Source: Bacteroidales bacterium UBA1800 (GTDB lineage Bacteria > Bacteroidota > Bacteroidia > Bacteroidales > VadinHA17). From it: a stretch of DNA of 64,000 bases. The translations under genes and the position numbers were made by a program. The notes beneath the pieces are model-generated. The model was given only the letters and a program-made list of their open reading frames with translations. It did no database searches and was not told the origin of the DNA. Numbering within the stretch: position 1 is the first letter of the stretch; the number at the start of each line of letters is the position of its first letter. Shown in pieces: positions 27,398 through 37,000 of the stretch. Where the stretch lies: contig DCFQ01000050.1 in NCBI GenBank assembly GCA_002319915.1, positions 1 to 64,000 of the forward strand. The letters are read 5' to 3'.

Positions 27398-29620
27398 ATG
27401 AGAAAGAGTATAGCTTCAATTATTATCGCACTTTGTTCACTGCTGGCATCGGGTCAGGGAGTTCATAAGTCACTCCTTGATAATCCTGATCTTGGATTGC
27501 ATGGCAACGTTACATGGGTTTCCAGTACAACTATAAGGGTTGAATATGATTGGTCGGATGATTCCCAGCTTGCTGACTGGATACCGACCCATCAGTCGCA
27601 GCTGGTGAGGGGAAACGGCTCCCTGACCATTAAGGGGGGAACAGCCGCTGTAAGGTCAATGATATGGAAGCAGCTTATTAAATGCACCAGGATCTATGCT
27701 GAGGATGCCGTTGCGGTCAATTCATCGCGTGCGCACCTGAACTTTACCACGAATGTAATAGGATGGAGCGGATATGATTTCAATCCCGACGGGATGATCG
27801 GGCTCATTTATGTCTCCGACAGGAATTACTGGCTCGAGAACAAGAGCAATGCCCCTTTGCCCTCGCCGACAATTACACTCGGCCAGAAGTACACTTGTGA
27901 CATTAACATCAGCAATACGTCAATTACCGCATTATCTTCCTCCGATAATACTACCTATACCCACAATCTTGCAACCCCTCCTTCCCTTGACAGGCAGGTC
28001 GCCATCGGCGGATGGGGCGGCGACACCAAATGGGGCAAGGTGATCATCGAGGGAGTGGTGGACCTTGATGCACTGGCCTGGCAGCCGCCGTCGGGGATGA
28101 TAAACATCCAGAGCTGCGGGCCCTCTTTTTCTGCGGTACTGGAAGTAACCGGAAATCCCACGATCGAATGGACTTTTGACGATGAAACATATTCTTCATC
28201 CGCGACTCCCGCTAAGAACTATGGAACCATCGGGCTCAGGAACAATCTCCTCAGGGTTACTCCATGGTCGGCGCTTACAGGTATTAACCTGGGATACGAT
28301 GCCGCTGATGGCGGATACGGAGGCTTTGGCGTCCTCGACAACCAGTTCATTATGAAGGTCCAGAACATTGACCTGGCCAAAAGCAGCCTGAGATATTTCT
28401 GTGCCAGCTACAGCCCCATATATGAACTCGATCTCCGGGGATTTTCGGAGATCAGGTTCGTTGAGCTTCTTTTCTGCCATAACCTGACCTCCTTAAAGCT
28501 GGATCAGCATCCTTTGCTTGAAAGGCTCTGCGTGGAGGAAAACAACTTGGTAAGCCTGGACATTTCAGGCTGCCCCGGGCTCAAGGACTTCAGGGGAGCT
28601 GCAAACAGCTTTCCCTTTGTGAACTGGGGTTCGACAGGGTCACAGATGTGGCACCTGTGTGTCAGGTCAAATCCCCAGTTTGTCAGCCAGCTTCCTGATC
28701 TGAGCCAGTTTCCTTCCCTGATAGAGCTCCTTACCTGGGATGATAACCAGTCGGGCGCTTTTACCTGTCATAATATAGTCGTTGACAGGATCGATTCTTA
28801 TGATAATCATTACACAAGTGCGGATGTAAGCGGGTGTACTAATCTGACCCAGCTTTCCTTGTCCGGAAGCAAGTTAAGCATGCTTAACCTGAACCTCTCG
28901 GATAAGCTTGTCATCGTTAGTCTGAAAGACTGCTGGCTGAGAACCTCCCTTACCGATTATGTCCTCGCGAGGCTTGATGAAGCCGGAAAGACCGACGGAT
29001 TGCTTGAGCTCGACGGAAATGCCCCGCCCACACCGGCAGGATTGACCCACAGGAACAGCCTGGTTTCGAAAGGGTGGACGGTCACGATCACTGAACCTGA
29101 TCAGAATATTCCCGTCGAAAATATTGAAGTCCTCAGTGAAAATGGTGAAAATACGATAACTACTGTAAAGGGGACCCTGAAAATGACCGCAGTTGCTTTG
29201 CCTGACTATGCCACTGACACAAGCGTCAAATGGTCGGTAAGGAATGGTTCAGGTGTGGCCACGGTTGCAGCCGATGGCACGGTGACAGCGATCTACAATG
29301 GAACCCTTACAATCAGGGCCACTGCTAATGATGGCTCCGGTGCATACGGGGAGTTTGCCGTAACCATCTCGGGTCAGCCTGATTCGGAAAATGACGTCAT
29401 AATGCCGATTGTAACAGGAAATGAACTCAGGATAATGCTGAATTCGAATTATGTCGGCTGGAAAGCAGAACTGTTCAGCATCCAGGGGACAATGATCTCG
29501 GCAAAATTGATTGATAGCGATGTTGTTACGTTTGATATCTCTTCAACCCCCCCGGGAATTGTGGTTGTTGTTCTGTCAGACGGGAACAGCTTGCGCGTTA
29601 CCAAGGCATTTATTCCTTAA
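27398..29620 (+). CDS. Secreted leucine-rich-repeat and Ig-like protein with T9SS-like sorting tail
   Basis: 740 aa from the ATG at 27398, where a signal peptide begins (MRKSIASIIIALCSLLASG); the frame extends 13 codons upstream without a sensible signal. The N-terminal 200 residues are a beta-sandwich-like region (WSGYDFNPDGMIGLIYVSD), possibly a lectin-type fold. The middle (about 320-560) carries irregular leucine-rich repeats (LTSLKLDQHPLLERL, LVSLDISGCPGLKDF, LTQLSLSGSKLSML). Then comes a Big_2 Ig-like domain (about 575-660, VKWSVRNGSGVATV). The C-terminus, LRIMLNSNYVGWKAELFSI to IVVVVLSDGNSLRVTKAF, looks like a type A T9SS sorting domain. It is probably a cell-surface adhesion or binding protein. 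The cyanophycinase gene follows 20 bp later. Confidence 0.8.
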   Translation: MRKSIASIIIALCSLLASGQGVHKSLLDNPDLGLHGNVTWVSSTTIRVEYDWSDDSQLADWIPTHQSQLVRGNGSLTIKGGTAAVRSMIWKQLIKCTRIYAEDAVAVNSSRAHLNFTTNVIGWSGYDFNPDGMIGLIYVSDRNYWLENKSNAPLPSPTITLGQKYTCDINISNTSITALSSSDNTTYTHNLATPPSLDRQVAIGGWGGDTKWGKVIIEGVVDLDALAWQPPSGMINIQSCGPSFSAVLEVTGNPTIEWTFDDETYSSSATPAKNYGTIGLRNNLLRVTPWSALTGINLGYDAADGGYGGFGVLDNQFIMKVQNIDLAKSSLRYFCASYSPIYELDLRGFSEIRFVELLFCHNLTSLKLDQHPLLERLCVEENNLVSLDISGCPGLKDFRGAANSFPFVNWGSTGSQMWHLCVRSNPQFVSQLPDLSQFPSLIELLTWDDNQSGAFTCHNIVVDRIDSYDNHYTSADVSGCTNLTQLSLSGSKLSMLNLNLSDKLVIVSLKDCWLRTSLTDYVLARLDEAGKTDGLLELDGNAPPTPAGLTHRNSLVSKGWTVTITEPDQNIPVENIEVLSENGENTITTVKGTLKMTAVALPDYATDTSVKWSVRNGSGVATVAADGTVTAIYNGTLTIRATANDGSGAYGEFAVTISGQPDSENDVIMPIVTGNELRIMLNSNYVGWKAELFSIQGTMISAKLIDSDVVTFDISSTPPGIVVVVLSDGNSLRVTKAFIP

Positions 29621-29640
29621 CCCCATCCCCTGCAAATCCC

Positions 29641-30486
29641 ATGAAACGAATTACCATGATCTCCGGAGTCCTCCTGGCAATTGCTTTATCATCTTGTAAA
29701 CAGGAACCGGCGACAACCGAAGGCAAGCTGTTCATAATCGGCGGCGGGAACAAGAGCGATGCCATGCTCAGGGAGCTGGTAAACCTGTCTGGAATTGGCC
29801 CTGAAGGTTATCTTTTTGTTCTCCCCATGGCCGGTTCTGATCCCGACAGTTCTATCATCTGGGCAAGGGAAGATTTCAGTGTGACCGGCATCAGGAAAAT
29901 AACCGGGTATAATTTCAAAAAAGGGGAGGAGCCCCCTAAGCAGATGTTGGACTCGCTGAGATCTGCAAAACTGATATTCATCAGCGGGGGCGACCAGGCC
30001 CGCTTTATGGATGCAGTCCGCGGAACTAAGGTGCAGGAAGCCATAAAGGAAGCCTGGAGGAATGGTGCAGTCATTTCAGGAACAAGCGCGGGCGCAGCAG
30101 TCATGAGCAGGAAAATGATTACAGGTAATCAGCTGAAGCATCCTGATCTTGAAGGTTCGTTTCCTACTATAGAGACAGGTAACGTTGAGATCACGGAAGG
30201 ACTGGGCTTCCTGAATGATGTTATAATTGATCAGCATTTCATTAAGCGCCAGAGACTTAACAGGCTGCTTGCAGTATCCATCGAGAATCCCGAAGCCCTT
30301 TGCATAGGCATAGATGAATCGACGGCAATTATTGTCGATAAGGACCAGGCAAGGGTGACCGGGGAGGGCCAGGTGATTGTCATTCACAATAACAGGATGA
30401 CAAAAAGTGTAAAAGGCAGCCTCCTGGGGACAAAAGGTCTGGAACTGAGTGTCTATCTGCCAGGAGACAATATCATCCTTCGGTAG
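29641..30486 (+). CDS. Cyanophycinase-like lipoprotein (peptidase S51)
   Basis: 281 aa, normal for cyanophycinase. A signal peptide with lipobox LSSC (C19) makes it extracytoplasmic. The S51 fold is shown by KLFIIGGGNKSD (29-40), FISGGDQARF (113-122), nucleophile S149 in GTSAGAAV, and the DQHFIKRQRLNRLL segment (197-210) with the catalytic-region His199. Cyanophycinases cut the Asp-Arg polymer cyanophycin into beta-Asp-Arg dipeptides. The neighbouring isoaspartyl dipeptidase and permease support that substrate class. Other beta-aspartyl polymers or peptides are possible. It lies 20 bp after the LRR gene and may be co-transcribed with it. Confidence 0.88.
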   Translation: MKRITMISGVLLAIALSSCKQEPATTEGKLFIIGGGNKSDAMLRELVNLSGIGPEGYLFVLPMAGSDPDSSIIWAREDFSVTGIRKITGYNFKKGEEPPKQMLDSLRSAKLIFISGGDQARFMDAVRGTKVQEAIKEAWRNGAVISGTSAGAAVMSRKMITGNQLKHPDLEGSFPTIETGNVEITEGLGFLNDVIIDQHFIKRQRLNRLLAVSIENPEALCIGIDESTAIIVDKDQARVTGEGQVIVIHNNRMTKSVKGSLLGTKGLELSVYLPGDNIILR

Positions 30487-30499
30487 GAGGTGAGAAAGG

Positions 30500-31657
30500 T
30501 CAGATGTATGGGTCCTTTTGCGTAACCTTTCCATCCCTTGCGACCCAGTTTCCCATTGCCAGCAGATGAACCAGCTTTAGCCCGCTGTCGAGGAAAAGGA
30601 TGTCGGCATCGGCACCTTCGTCAATAATCCCTTTCCCCCTGAGCTTTAGGATCTGTGCCACGTTGGAGGTAAGTACGGGAAGCGCAGTTTCGAGTCCGAT
30701 GCCTTCTTCCAGAACGGCATCCCTGAGTTCTCTCAGGTTCGAATCCGGCAAGCCCATTTCAAGCTTCACGAGCCGGCCTTCACTGTCAAACCCCGGCAAT
30801 GATCCGCAGGAGTCGGATGAAAATGTGATATGCCCGGCGGGCACACCGGCCTCAAGCAGCATACGCAGCCCTGCAGATGGTTTTATCTCCTCGTCCCTGA
30901 AGTAAGGCCATGAACTGGTAGTGAGATCCAGATATCCCGTTTTCCCGTATTCCTTCGAATCCTCGAAAATATAATCATTCCTGTTGCAGTGAGTCGGAAG
31001 GAACTGTGTCAGCTTCAGCTCACTCTTTTCGACTGCTTCCCGTATCGGCTTGAAAGGGTCCCGGGCATCGCCCAGGTGGATGTTGACAATTCCTGCTTTC
31101 CCGCCCAGCATACCGCCAACCCTGGCCTGTGAAGCTATCCTTATGAGCTCGTCAGTTGTCGGGCATGAGCTGCGGTGGTCCGAGAGTGCGAGTTCCCCTG
31201 CGCCGATCACCTCGTCGATAAGAGCCACATCCCTGCCAATGTCGCCTGTAATTGTCGGGCACGGTACCTGGTAAGCCCCGGTCCAGATCCATGCTGAACC
31301 CCCCTGCTGCCTGATGGATTTTGCCTTCATGAGGACCGATTCAACGCTCCTTGTGAAGCCATCCGTCCCGAGACCCCCAACCACGGTTGTCACACCGGCC
31401 CCGAACATCATCGAGAGCCGCAGCTCGGGCGTCCTTGTCGAAGGGCCACCTTCACCTCCGGCACCGGCAATGTGAACATGATTGTCGATCAGCCCCGGAA
31501 CAACTGTCAGTCCGTCAGCGTTAAAAACCTCTGTCCCATGATTACCGGGGACCTCGATATTGTCCCCGATAAGGAGGATCTTCCCGCCGCCGGTCAGAAT
31601 GTCCTTCTTGCCAAGCAGGCGCGGTGTATAAACCATTGCATTCTTTACTAGCAGCAT
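30500..31657 (-). CDS. iadA: Beta-aspartyl (isoaspartyl) dipeptidase, M38 family
   Basis: 385 aa cytoplasmic amidohydrolase that hydrolyses beta-aspartyl dipeptides. The N-terminal metal motif is H60-x-H62 (DNHVHIAG), followed by GGEGGPSTRTPE as in E. coli IadA. Later ligands are H194 (IHLGD), H223 (PTHCNRN) and D282 (SSDSCGS). By alignment with E. coli from memory (VKCAISDHRS versus GELALSDHRS), the carboxylated bridging Lys162 is replaced by E155 here. It converges with the cyanophycinase (13-bp gap) and is divergent from the YfcC permease. The expected substrate is beta-Asp-Arg released by the cyanophycinase. Confidence 0.92.
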   Translation of the reverse strand: MLLVKNAMVYTPRLLGKKDILTGGGKILLIGDNIEVPGNHGTEVFNADGLTVVPGLIDNHVHIAGAGGEGGPSTRTPELRLSMMFGAGVTTVVGGLGTDGFTRSVESVLMKAKSIRQQGGSAWIWTGAYQVPCPTITGDIGRDVALIDEVIGAGELALSDHRSSCPTTDELIRIASQARVGGMLGGKAGIVNIHLGDARDPFKPIREAVEKSELKLTQFLPTHCNRNDYIFEDSKEYGKTGYLDLTTSSWPYFRDEEIKPSAGLRMLLEAGVPAGHITFSSDSCGSLPGFDSEGRLVKLEMGLPDSNLRELRDAVLEEGIGLETALPVLTSNVAQILKLRGKGIIDEGADADILFLDSGLKLVHLLAMGNWVARDGKVTQKDPYI

Positions 31658-31859
31658 AATCAGTTTTTTTTAGTTATATGCAGGACCGAAGGAGCATAAT
31701 TTCGCATCAACCAGCCTTTGTGCCGCTTTGAGTGACAGTATCACAAAGGTACACGAAAGATAGCCGGACCAGGCTTTTGCCTGCTTTGTGTCAGATCCTT
31801 GCGGTCCCGGATGATAAATTTAGCCATTCTTTGTTTCAAACTGGAGTCTCCCGGGGAAT

Positions 31860-31893
31860 TTTGATTACATTTAACCTCATGCCTGGAATTTTG
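31860..31893 (+). promoter_or_regulatory. Putative promoter of the YfcC permease gene
   Basis: TTTG at 31860-31863 and GAATTTTG at 31886-31893 (one mismatch to TAnnTTTG), spacing 22 bp. A start near 31900 would give a leader of about 20 nt. Confidence 0.35.
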
Positions 31894-31919
31894 TAAATGC
31901 CTTAACCTGATCAATTACC

Positions 31920-33521
31920 ATGCGCCTCAAATTTTCAGTACCTCACAATCTTGTAATTGTCTTCAGCATTATCATAATCTCTGCTATCCTCACATGGATC
32001 ATCCCTGGCGGTAAATTTGACCGCAAAACGGTGAACGTCAACGGTGTAGAGAGGAGCGTAATCGTCAACGGATCTTTCCATTACGTGGAAAAGAATCCCC
32101 AGACCTGGCAGGTCTTTTCAGCTTTCTACAAAGGCTTCATCAACATGTCGCACATAATAGTATTCATCCTGATGGTCGGCGGTGCCTTTTGGATCATGAA
32201 CGACACCAGGGCGATCGACGTCGGGATTTTTGCTTTCCTGGGCTTCACAAGGAGGATGGAAAGGTACGGGCCGGTCAGAATGCTGGGTGTGAACAATATA
32301 ATAATCGCACTGGTAATGATCCTGTTCAGTCTTTTCGGTGCGGTATTCGGGATGAGTGAAGAGACGATCGCTTTTGCCGTCATATTCGTTCCGCTGGCGA
32401 TCTCCATGGGATATGACTCCCTTGTAGGCATTGCCCTTTGCTATTTCGCGGCCCATATCGGGTTTGCAGGTGCGATCCTGAATCCATTTACGGTGGGGAT
32501 AGCGCAGGGGCTTGCAAGCGTTCCCCTCTTTACAGGTATTGAGTACAGGACTCTCTGCTGGTCAATAATCACTTTCGCAGGGATTTCCCTTGTCCTCCTG
32601 TATGCCGCAAGGATTAAGAAGCACCCTGAGAAGAGCCCGATGTACCAGGCGGATGAGTACTGGCGCGAAAAAGGGAGCAGCCACCTCGATCAGATCAGGT
32701 ACAATACACCGCTGTCAGCCTGGATAGTTGCGGCTCTGACCTCTGCCGCCCTGGTGATCTTTGCCGTCAGGTATCCGGTCACAACCCTGAACGCCGGGAC
32801 CGCATCAGTCTCGGCCCCTTTGCTTCCGGTGCTGGCAGGATTGTTCATCATAACCAGTTTTGTGGCACTACGGCGTTCGATACATTTTTTCGTTCTTAAT
32901 GTGCTGGCATTTACCATGGTTTACCTGGTTATCGGAGTGCTCGGCTACCAGTGGTATATCATGGAGATAGCCGCACTGTTCCTTTCCATGGGGCTTGTGA
33001 CCGGGTTTGCGGCATCAAGGAAACCGGGTGAGGTCGCGAAGCTTTTCGTCGACGGGGTAAAGGATATTGTATCTGCATCCCTTGTTGTGGGTTTTGCCGG
33101 GGGGATAATAGCCATACTGACCGACGGCCAGATCATCGATACCGTTCTCAACAGCCTCTCCGGGGCCCTGCACGGGGCAGGAAAGCTGTCGGCGATAACA
33201 ATCATGTATGGGTTCCAGTCGCTGCTGAACCTCGTGATCACCTCGGGATCTGCCAAGGCAGCCCTCACTATCCCCATAATGGCCGAGTTTTCTGACATAG
33301 TAGGGCTGACACGGCAGGCGACCATAATGGCTTTCCAGTTCGGGGCCGGGTTTACCGATATGATCGCTCCCACATCGGGGGTGCTGATAGGTGTGCTCGG
33401 TATGGCAAGGATCCCATATATAAAGTGGCTGAAATGGGTCATGCCGATCCTTATTACACTCGTGATCATCGGCTTCCTTCTTCTTATACCCACCGTGACA
33501 ATGAAGCTTAACGGTTTCTGA
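31920..33521 (+). CDS. YfcC-family transporter (C4-dicarboxylate/arginine permease superfamily)
   Basis: 533 aa, about 12 predicted TM helices. Family signatures are GAVFGMSEETIAFAVIFVPL, NPFTVGIAQGLASVPL, VTSGSAKAALTIP with the paired VGLTRQATIMAFQFGAGFTD, and PTSGVLIGVLG. These match E. coli YfcC closely; the superfamily (PF03606) includes basic amino acid antiporter relatives. Its position beside a cytoplasmic isoaspartyl dipeptidase and an extracytoplasmic cyanophycinase suggests import of beta-Asp dipeptides, or handling of the arginine or ornithine released. The substrate is inference. Confidence 0.88.
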   Translation: MRLKFSVPHNLVIVFSIIIISAILTWIIPGGKFDRKTVNVNGVERSVIVNGSFHYVEKNPQTWQVFSAFYKGFINMSHIIVFILMVGGAFWIMNDTRAIDVGIFAFLGFTRRMERYGPVRMLGVNNIIIALVMILFSLFGAVFGMSEETIAFAVIFVPLAISMGYDSLVGIALCYFAAHIGFAGAILNPFTVGIAQGLASVPLFTGIEYRTLCWSIITFAGISLVLLYAARIKKHPEKSPMYQADEYWREKGSSHLDQIRYNTPLSAWIVAALTSAALVIFAVRYPVTTLNAGTASVSAPLLPVLAGLFIITSFVALRRSIHFFVLNVLAFTMVYLVIGVLGYQWYIMEIAALFLSMGLVTGFAASRKPGEVAKLFVDGVKDIVSASLVVGFAGGIIAILTDGQIIDTVLNSLSGALHGAGKLSAITIMYGFQSLLNLVITSGSAKAALTIPIMAEFSDIVGLTRQATIMAFQFGAGFTDMIAPTSGVLIGVLGMARIPYIKWLKWVMPILITLVIIGFLLLIPTVTMKLNGF

Positions 33522-33645
33522 TACTGAGGATCCCTGTGCCTGCTGATCATGTTCTTTTGCAAATAATTGATGGTGCTGCATGAAGGCTAGTGATAAAGAA
33601 AACTTGCTTTGTCACGATTATTAACCGAACTTGTAATAAAAATTC

Positions 33646-34017
33646 ATGGAAAAGCTGTTCAATAACCTGGTCCAGGAAAGAGGGTCATTGAAAGAATTCA
33701 AATCCACGCTTTACAATCTGTACGATTTTTCTATGAGAACCTGCCTGGACGGACCCTTTGATCTCACCTGCAGGGATCCTGAACTTGCTCAATGCTATGA
33801 GGACCTCGACAAGCTTATTTCCGGTGCTGAACTGGTCAATAATTATGGGGAGGTTCTGCAGAATGATAATCTGCGGCCAAGAAACGGCAAAACCATGCTG
33901 GAGCTTCTTGAGGGCATAAAGCGGTTGCTCGAAATCTATAAGCTGGAAGTTCCCAGGGGAATCCAGGTCAACACTGCGAACAGGATCATTAAGGCAATCC
34001 AGGAATCCCTGAAATAA
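33646..34017 (+). CDS. Small helical protein of unknown function
   Basis: 123 aa, predicted mostly alpha-helical, no signal peptide or TM segment. Notable parts are an N-terminal amphipathic helix (KEFKSTLYNLYDFSM), two cysteines in TCRDPELAQCYEDLD, and a C-terminal helix ANRIIKAIQESLK. No family was recognised. It is isolated, 124 bp after the permease and convergent with the hybrid regulator. The codon pattern and ATG start look genuine. Confidence 0.6.
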   Translation: MEKLFNNLVQERGSLKEFKSTLYNLYDFSMRTCLDGPFDLTCRDPELAQCYEDLDKLISGAELVNNYGEVLQNDNLRPRNGKTMLELLEGIKRLLEIYKLEVPRGIQVNTANRIIKAIQESLK

Positions 34018-34092
34018 ATAATCGTCTTCCGGTGAAGCCGTGATTCGTTGCTCTTTACAGCCGGGGCATAAATCACCGGGTATCGCACTGTT

Positions 34093-37000
34093 TCAGCAGG
34101 GACAATGGTTTTTCTGATAAACCCTTGGCGAAACGCCGAAATGCTTTTTAAATGCTTTGGAGAAATATGAATAAGAGCTGAATCCGGTCTTATCCGAGAT
34201 CTCCGTAAGTGATGCAGAGCCCTCCTGCATCATCTCCGCCGCTTTTCTAAGCCTGAAGCTGGATATGAAATCTATCGGCGACATGTCCATCAATCCCCTG
34301 ATTTTCCTGTAAAAGACAGTCCTGCTGAAACCCAGGTCCTTCCCGATCTGATCCACATTTAGCTCCGGGTTTGACAATTCCCTCTCAAGGATCGATGTGA
34401 GCTTATTCATCATCTTTTGATCGTGCTGGCTCAATGCAATTGGCACGGGAGCTTTATTCCCGGGTTCAGGCTGAGGGGTGGAGTAATACTCGCGAAGCCT
34501 GTCCCTGTACATGAACAGGTTCTTGATGGTCAGCAGCAGAAAGTCGACATGGAAAGGCTTGCAGATATATGCATCAGCTCCCTGCTCAAGACCTTCAACC
34601 TGGTCGTTTATTGTACTTTTTGCCGTGATCAGGATCACGGGGATATGCGAGAGCTCAGGGTGATCTTTAACCCTTTTGCAAAGTTCAAATCCCGACATGC
34701 CCGGCATAAGGACATCACTGAGTATAAGATCTGGTGAGCCTCGCTGGGCCATCTCCCAGGCTTTGCTGCCATCGAGCGCTTCGAGAAGGTTATACTGGCT
34801 GTCGAGCAGGTTCCTTATAAATTCCATCAGGTCCGTATTATCTTCGGCAATAAGGATTGTGTACGGTTTCTTTGCCTGTGCATTTCCAGCCTCAACATGA
34901 TGATCCTGCCTGATCTCCCCTTTGATCACATCGGTGGGGCTTATCTTGTCTATTTCGTTGTATACGTCTTCAAGAGGCAGAATGAATGAAAACGCCATTC
35001 CGCCTTCGGGCTGGTTCTGTCCGCTGATAAATCCATTATGAGCTTCTACCATTCGTTTCGTATGATGCAGCCCGATTCCGCTTCCGCTGTAGTCTGGCTT
35101 CAGCCCCGAAAAACTGTTTATCCTGCGGTAACGGACAAAAAGTTCCCCGATCTTATCCGCCGGGATCCCCGGGCCTGAATCTGAAACCGTGAGCTCAAGA
35201 TAAATGGAATCCGACGCCAGCGGCATGCCGGGATATCTTTTGTATGCCTCTACTCCACTGATCTCCCTGGTCGCAAGTTTTACCGAACCGTTATCGGGAG
35301 TATGCTTGAGCGCATTGGAAAGCAGGTTGTGTAGTATTTTTTCAAGCTTATCGATATCCACCAACAGGACCTGGCTCTCAGAATGAGGCGAAAATACGAG
35401 CTCGATCTGTTTTTTCCGGGCCGGATATTCAAAGACTTCCAGGATGTTTTTGAGATGCTGAATGATATCCTCCTTCTGTACCTGCAACGCCAGAATCCCG
35501 CTTTCCATCTTCCTGAAATCCAGGAGCTGGTTGATAAGACGAAGCATGCTCTGCACATTTCTCGAAACTGTATTCAGGAGCTTCATATTCGGTTCGCTCA
35601 GGTTTCCGGATGAGGATAGCTGCTCCAGCGGGGCTGATATCAGTGTAAGCGGGGTCCTGAGTTCATGCGAAATATTGGTGAAGAAATTGGTCTTCATCTC
35701 GGAGATCTCCTTCTCCCGCTCACGTTCATTGTGTTCTATTTCCAGCAGCCGCCGGTTGAGCTTGGCTTTAAAGATCAGCCGGAAGAGGGAGTATGAAAGA
35801 AATATAAATGTCAGGATATAGAGGCCTCGTGCCCACCAGGTAGCCCAGGGCGCCGGTTCGATGGTTATATGTATCCTGGCAGGTATCCTGCTTTCCACAC
35901 CGTTACTGTTAATCGCTTTGACGTAAAAGGTATATCCGCCTGCTGAGAGGTTTGAATATGTAGCCCTCCGGAAATTTCCGGTGTAATTCCAGTTCTCATC
36001 AAATCCTTCCAGCTTATAGGCATAAGTCAGCTTATCGGGGGCTATAAAATCGATACCCGTATAATCGATTGAAAAATTTGTTTGACGGTGGCTGAGAGTG
36101 ACATTATCCAGGTAGGCAAGGCTCCTGGGCAGAACCTTCACTGATAAGGGCTGTGTGCTTTGATTCACGATCTTCAGATCTTCAAGACGTATGACAGGAT
36201 CAAAACTGTTAGCCACAACGACAAGAGGGTTGAAAAAAGTTAGTCCATGATTTCCGGTGAAGAAAATACGCCCGTCTGAGCTCTTGAGCCCTCCCTTTTC
36301 GTGGTATTGGTTGCCGAGGGTGCCATCACTGATGGAATAATTGGTAAATAGAGTATCTGATAAATTGAGATTCGAGATACCGCTGGAAGTGCTCATCCAG
36401 ATATTGCTGTTGGGATCTTCTTCGAAACACAATATATTATTGCTGGGAAGTCCTTCATTTTTTGTAAAAACATGAAATTCTCCCTTCTTCCAGAACAGCA
36501 TGCCGCTCCCGTAACTTCCCATCCAGATCCTCTGCTGCGAATCTTCAAACAATGTGACGCATGCCTGTGCAACCGGCGATGCTTTCCCGTCAATCTGGAC
36601 CTTTTGGGGGATGGTGTCTCCCTTGTTCAGACGGAATATTCCTTCCTCATAGGATGAAAACAATATGTCACCCGATTCCAGGATACATAGATCAGGCACA
36701 TTTGACCTGTAATAGTTCGATACTTTTTTTAAGACGCCCTTGCTGATTTCAATCTTAATGAATCCATTCCAGGAACCAATCCAGATGTTACCATCCTTGT
36801 CTTCCTTCACTGTCCTTACCTGCTCGATCTTTTTCCTGTCAAGCACACTGATTGCCCCTTCCCTTGTGACAGAACCAATAATAAGCTGCCCGGCAAGCCC
36901 GATCCAGATCCTGTTCCCCGAGTCGATGAAAAGGGATTCAATTGGCCCGTCAGACTCATTAAAAAGATTGGAATTTCGTGAATCATAAACAGTTATTTTG

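Noticed and set aside
31658..31919. Riboswitch before the YfcC permease
   Set aside because: The 262-bp gap shows no recognised aptamer motif or strong hairpin next to the start; only a weak promoter could be proposed.
33015..33581. Antisense frames (188 and 205 codons) over the permease end
   Set aside because: They are His/Gln-rich or repetitive translations typical of membrane-protein complements; no independent evidence.
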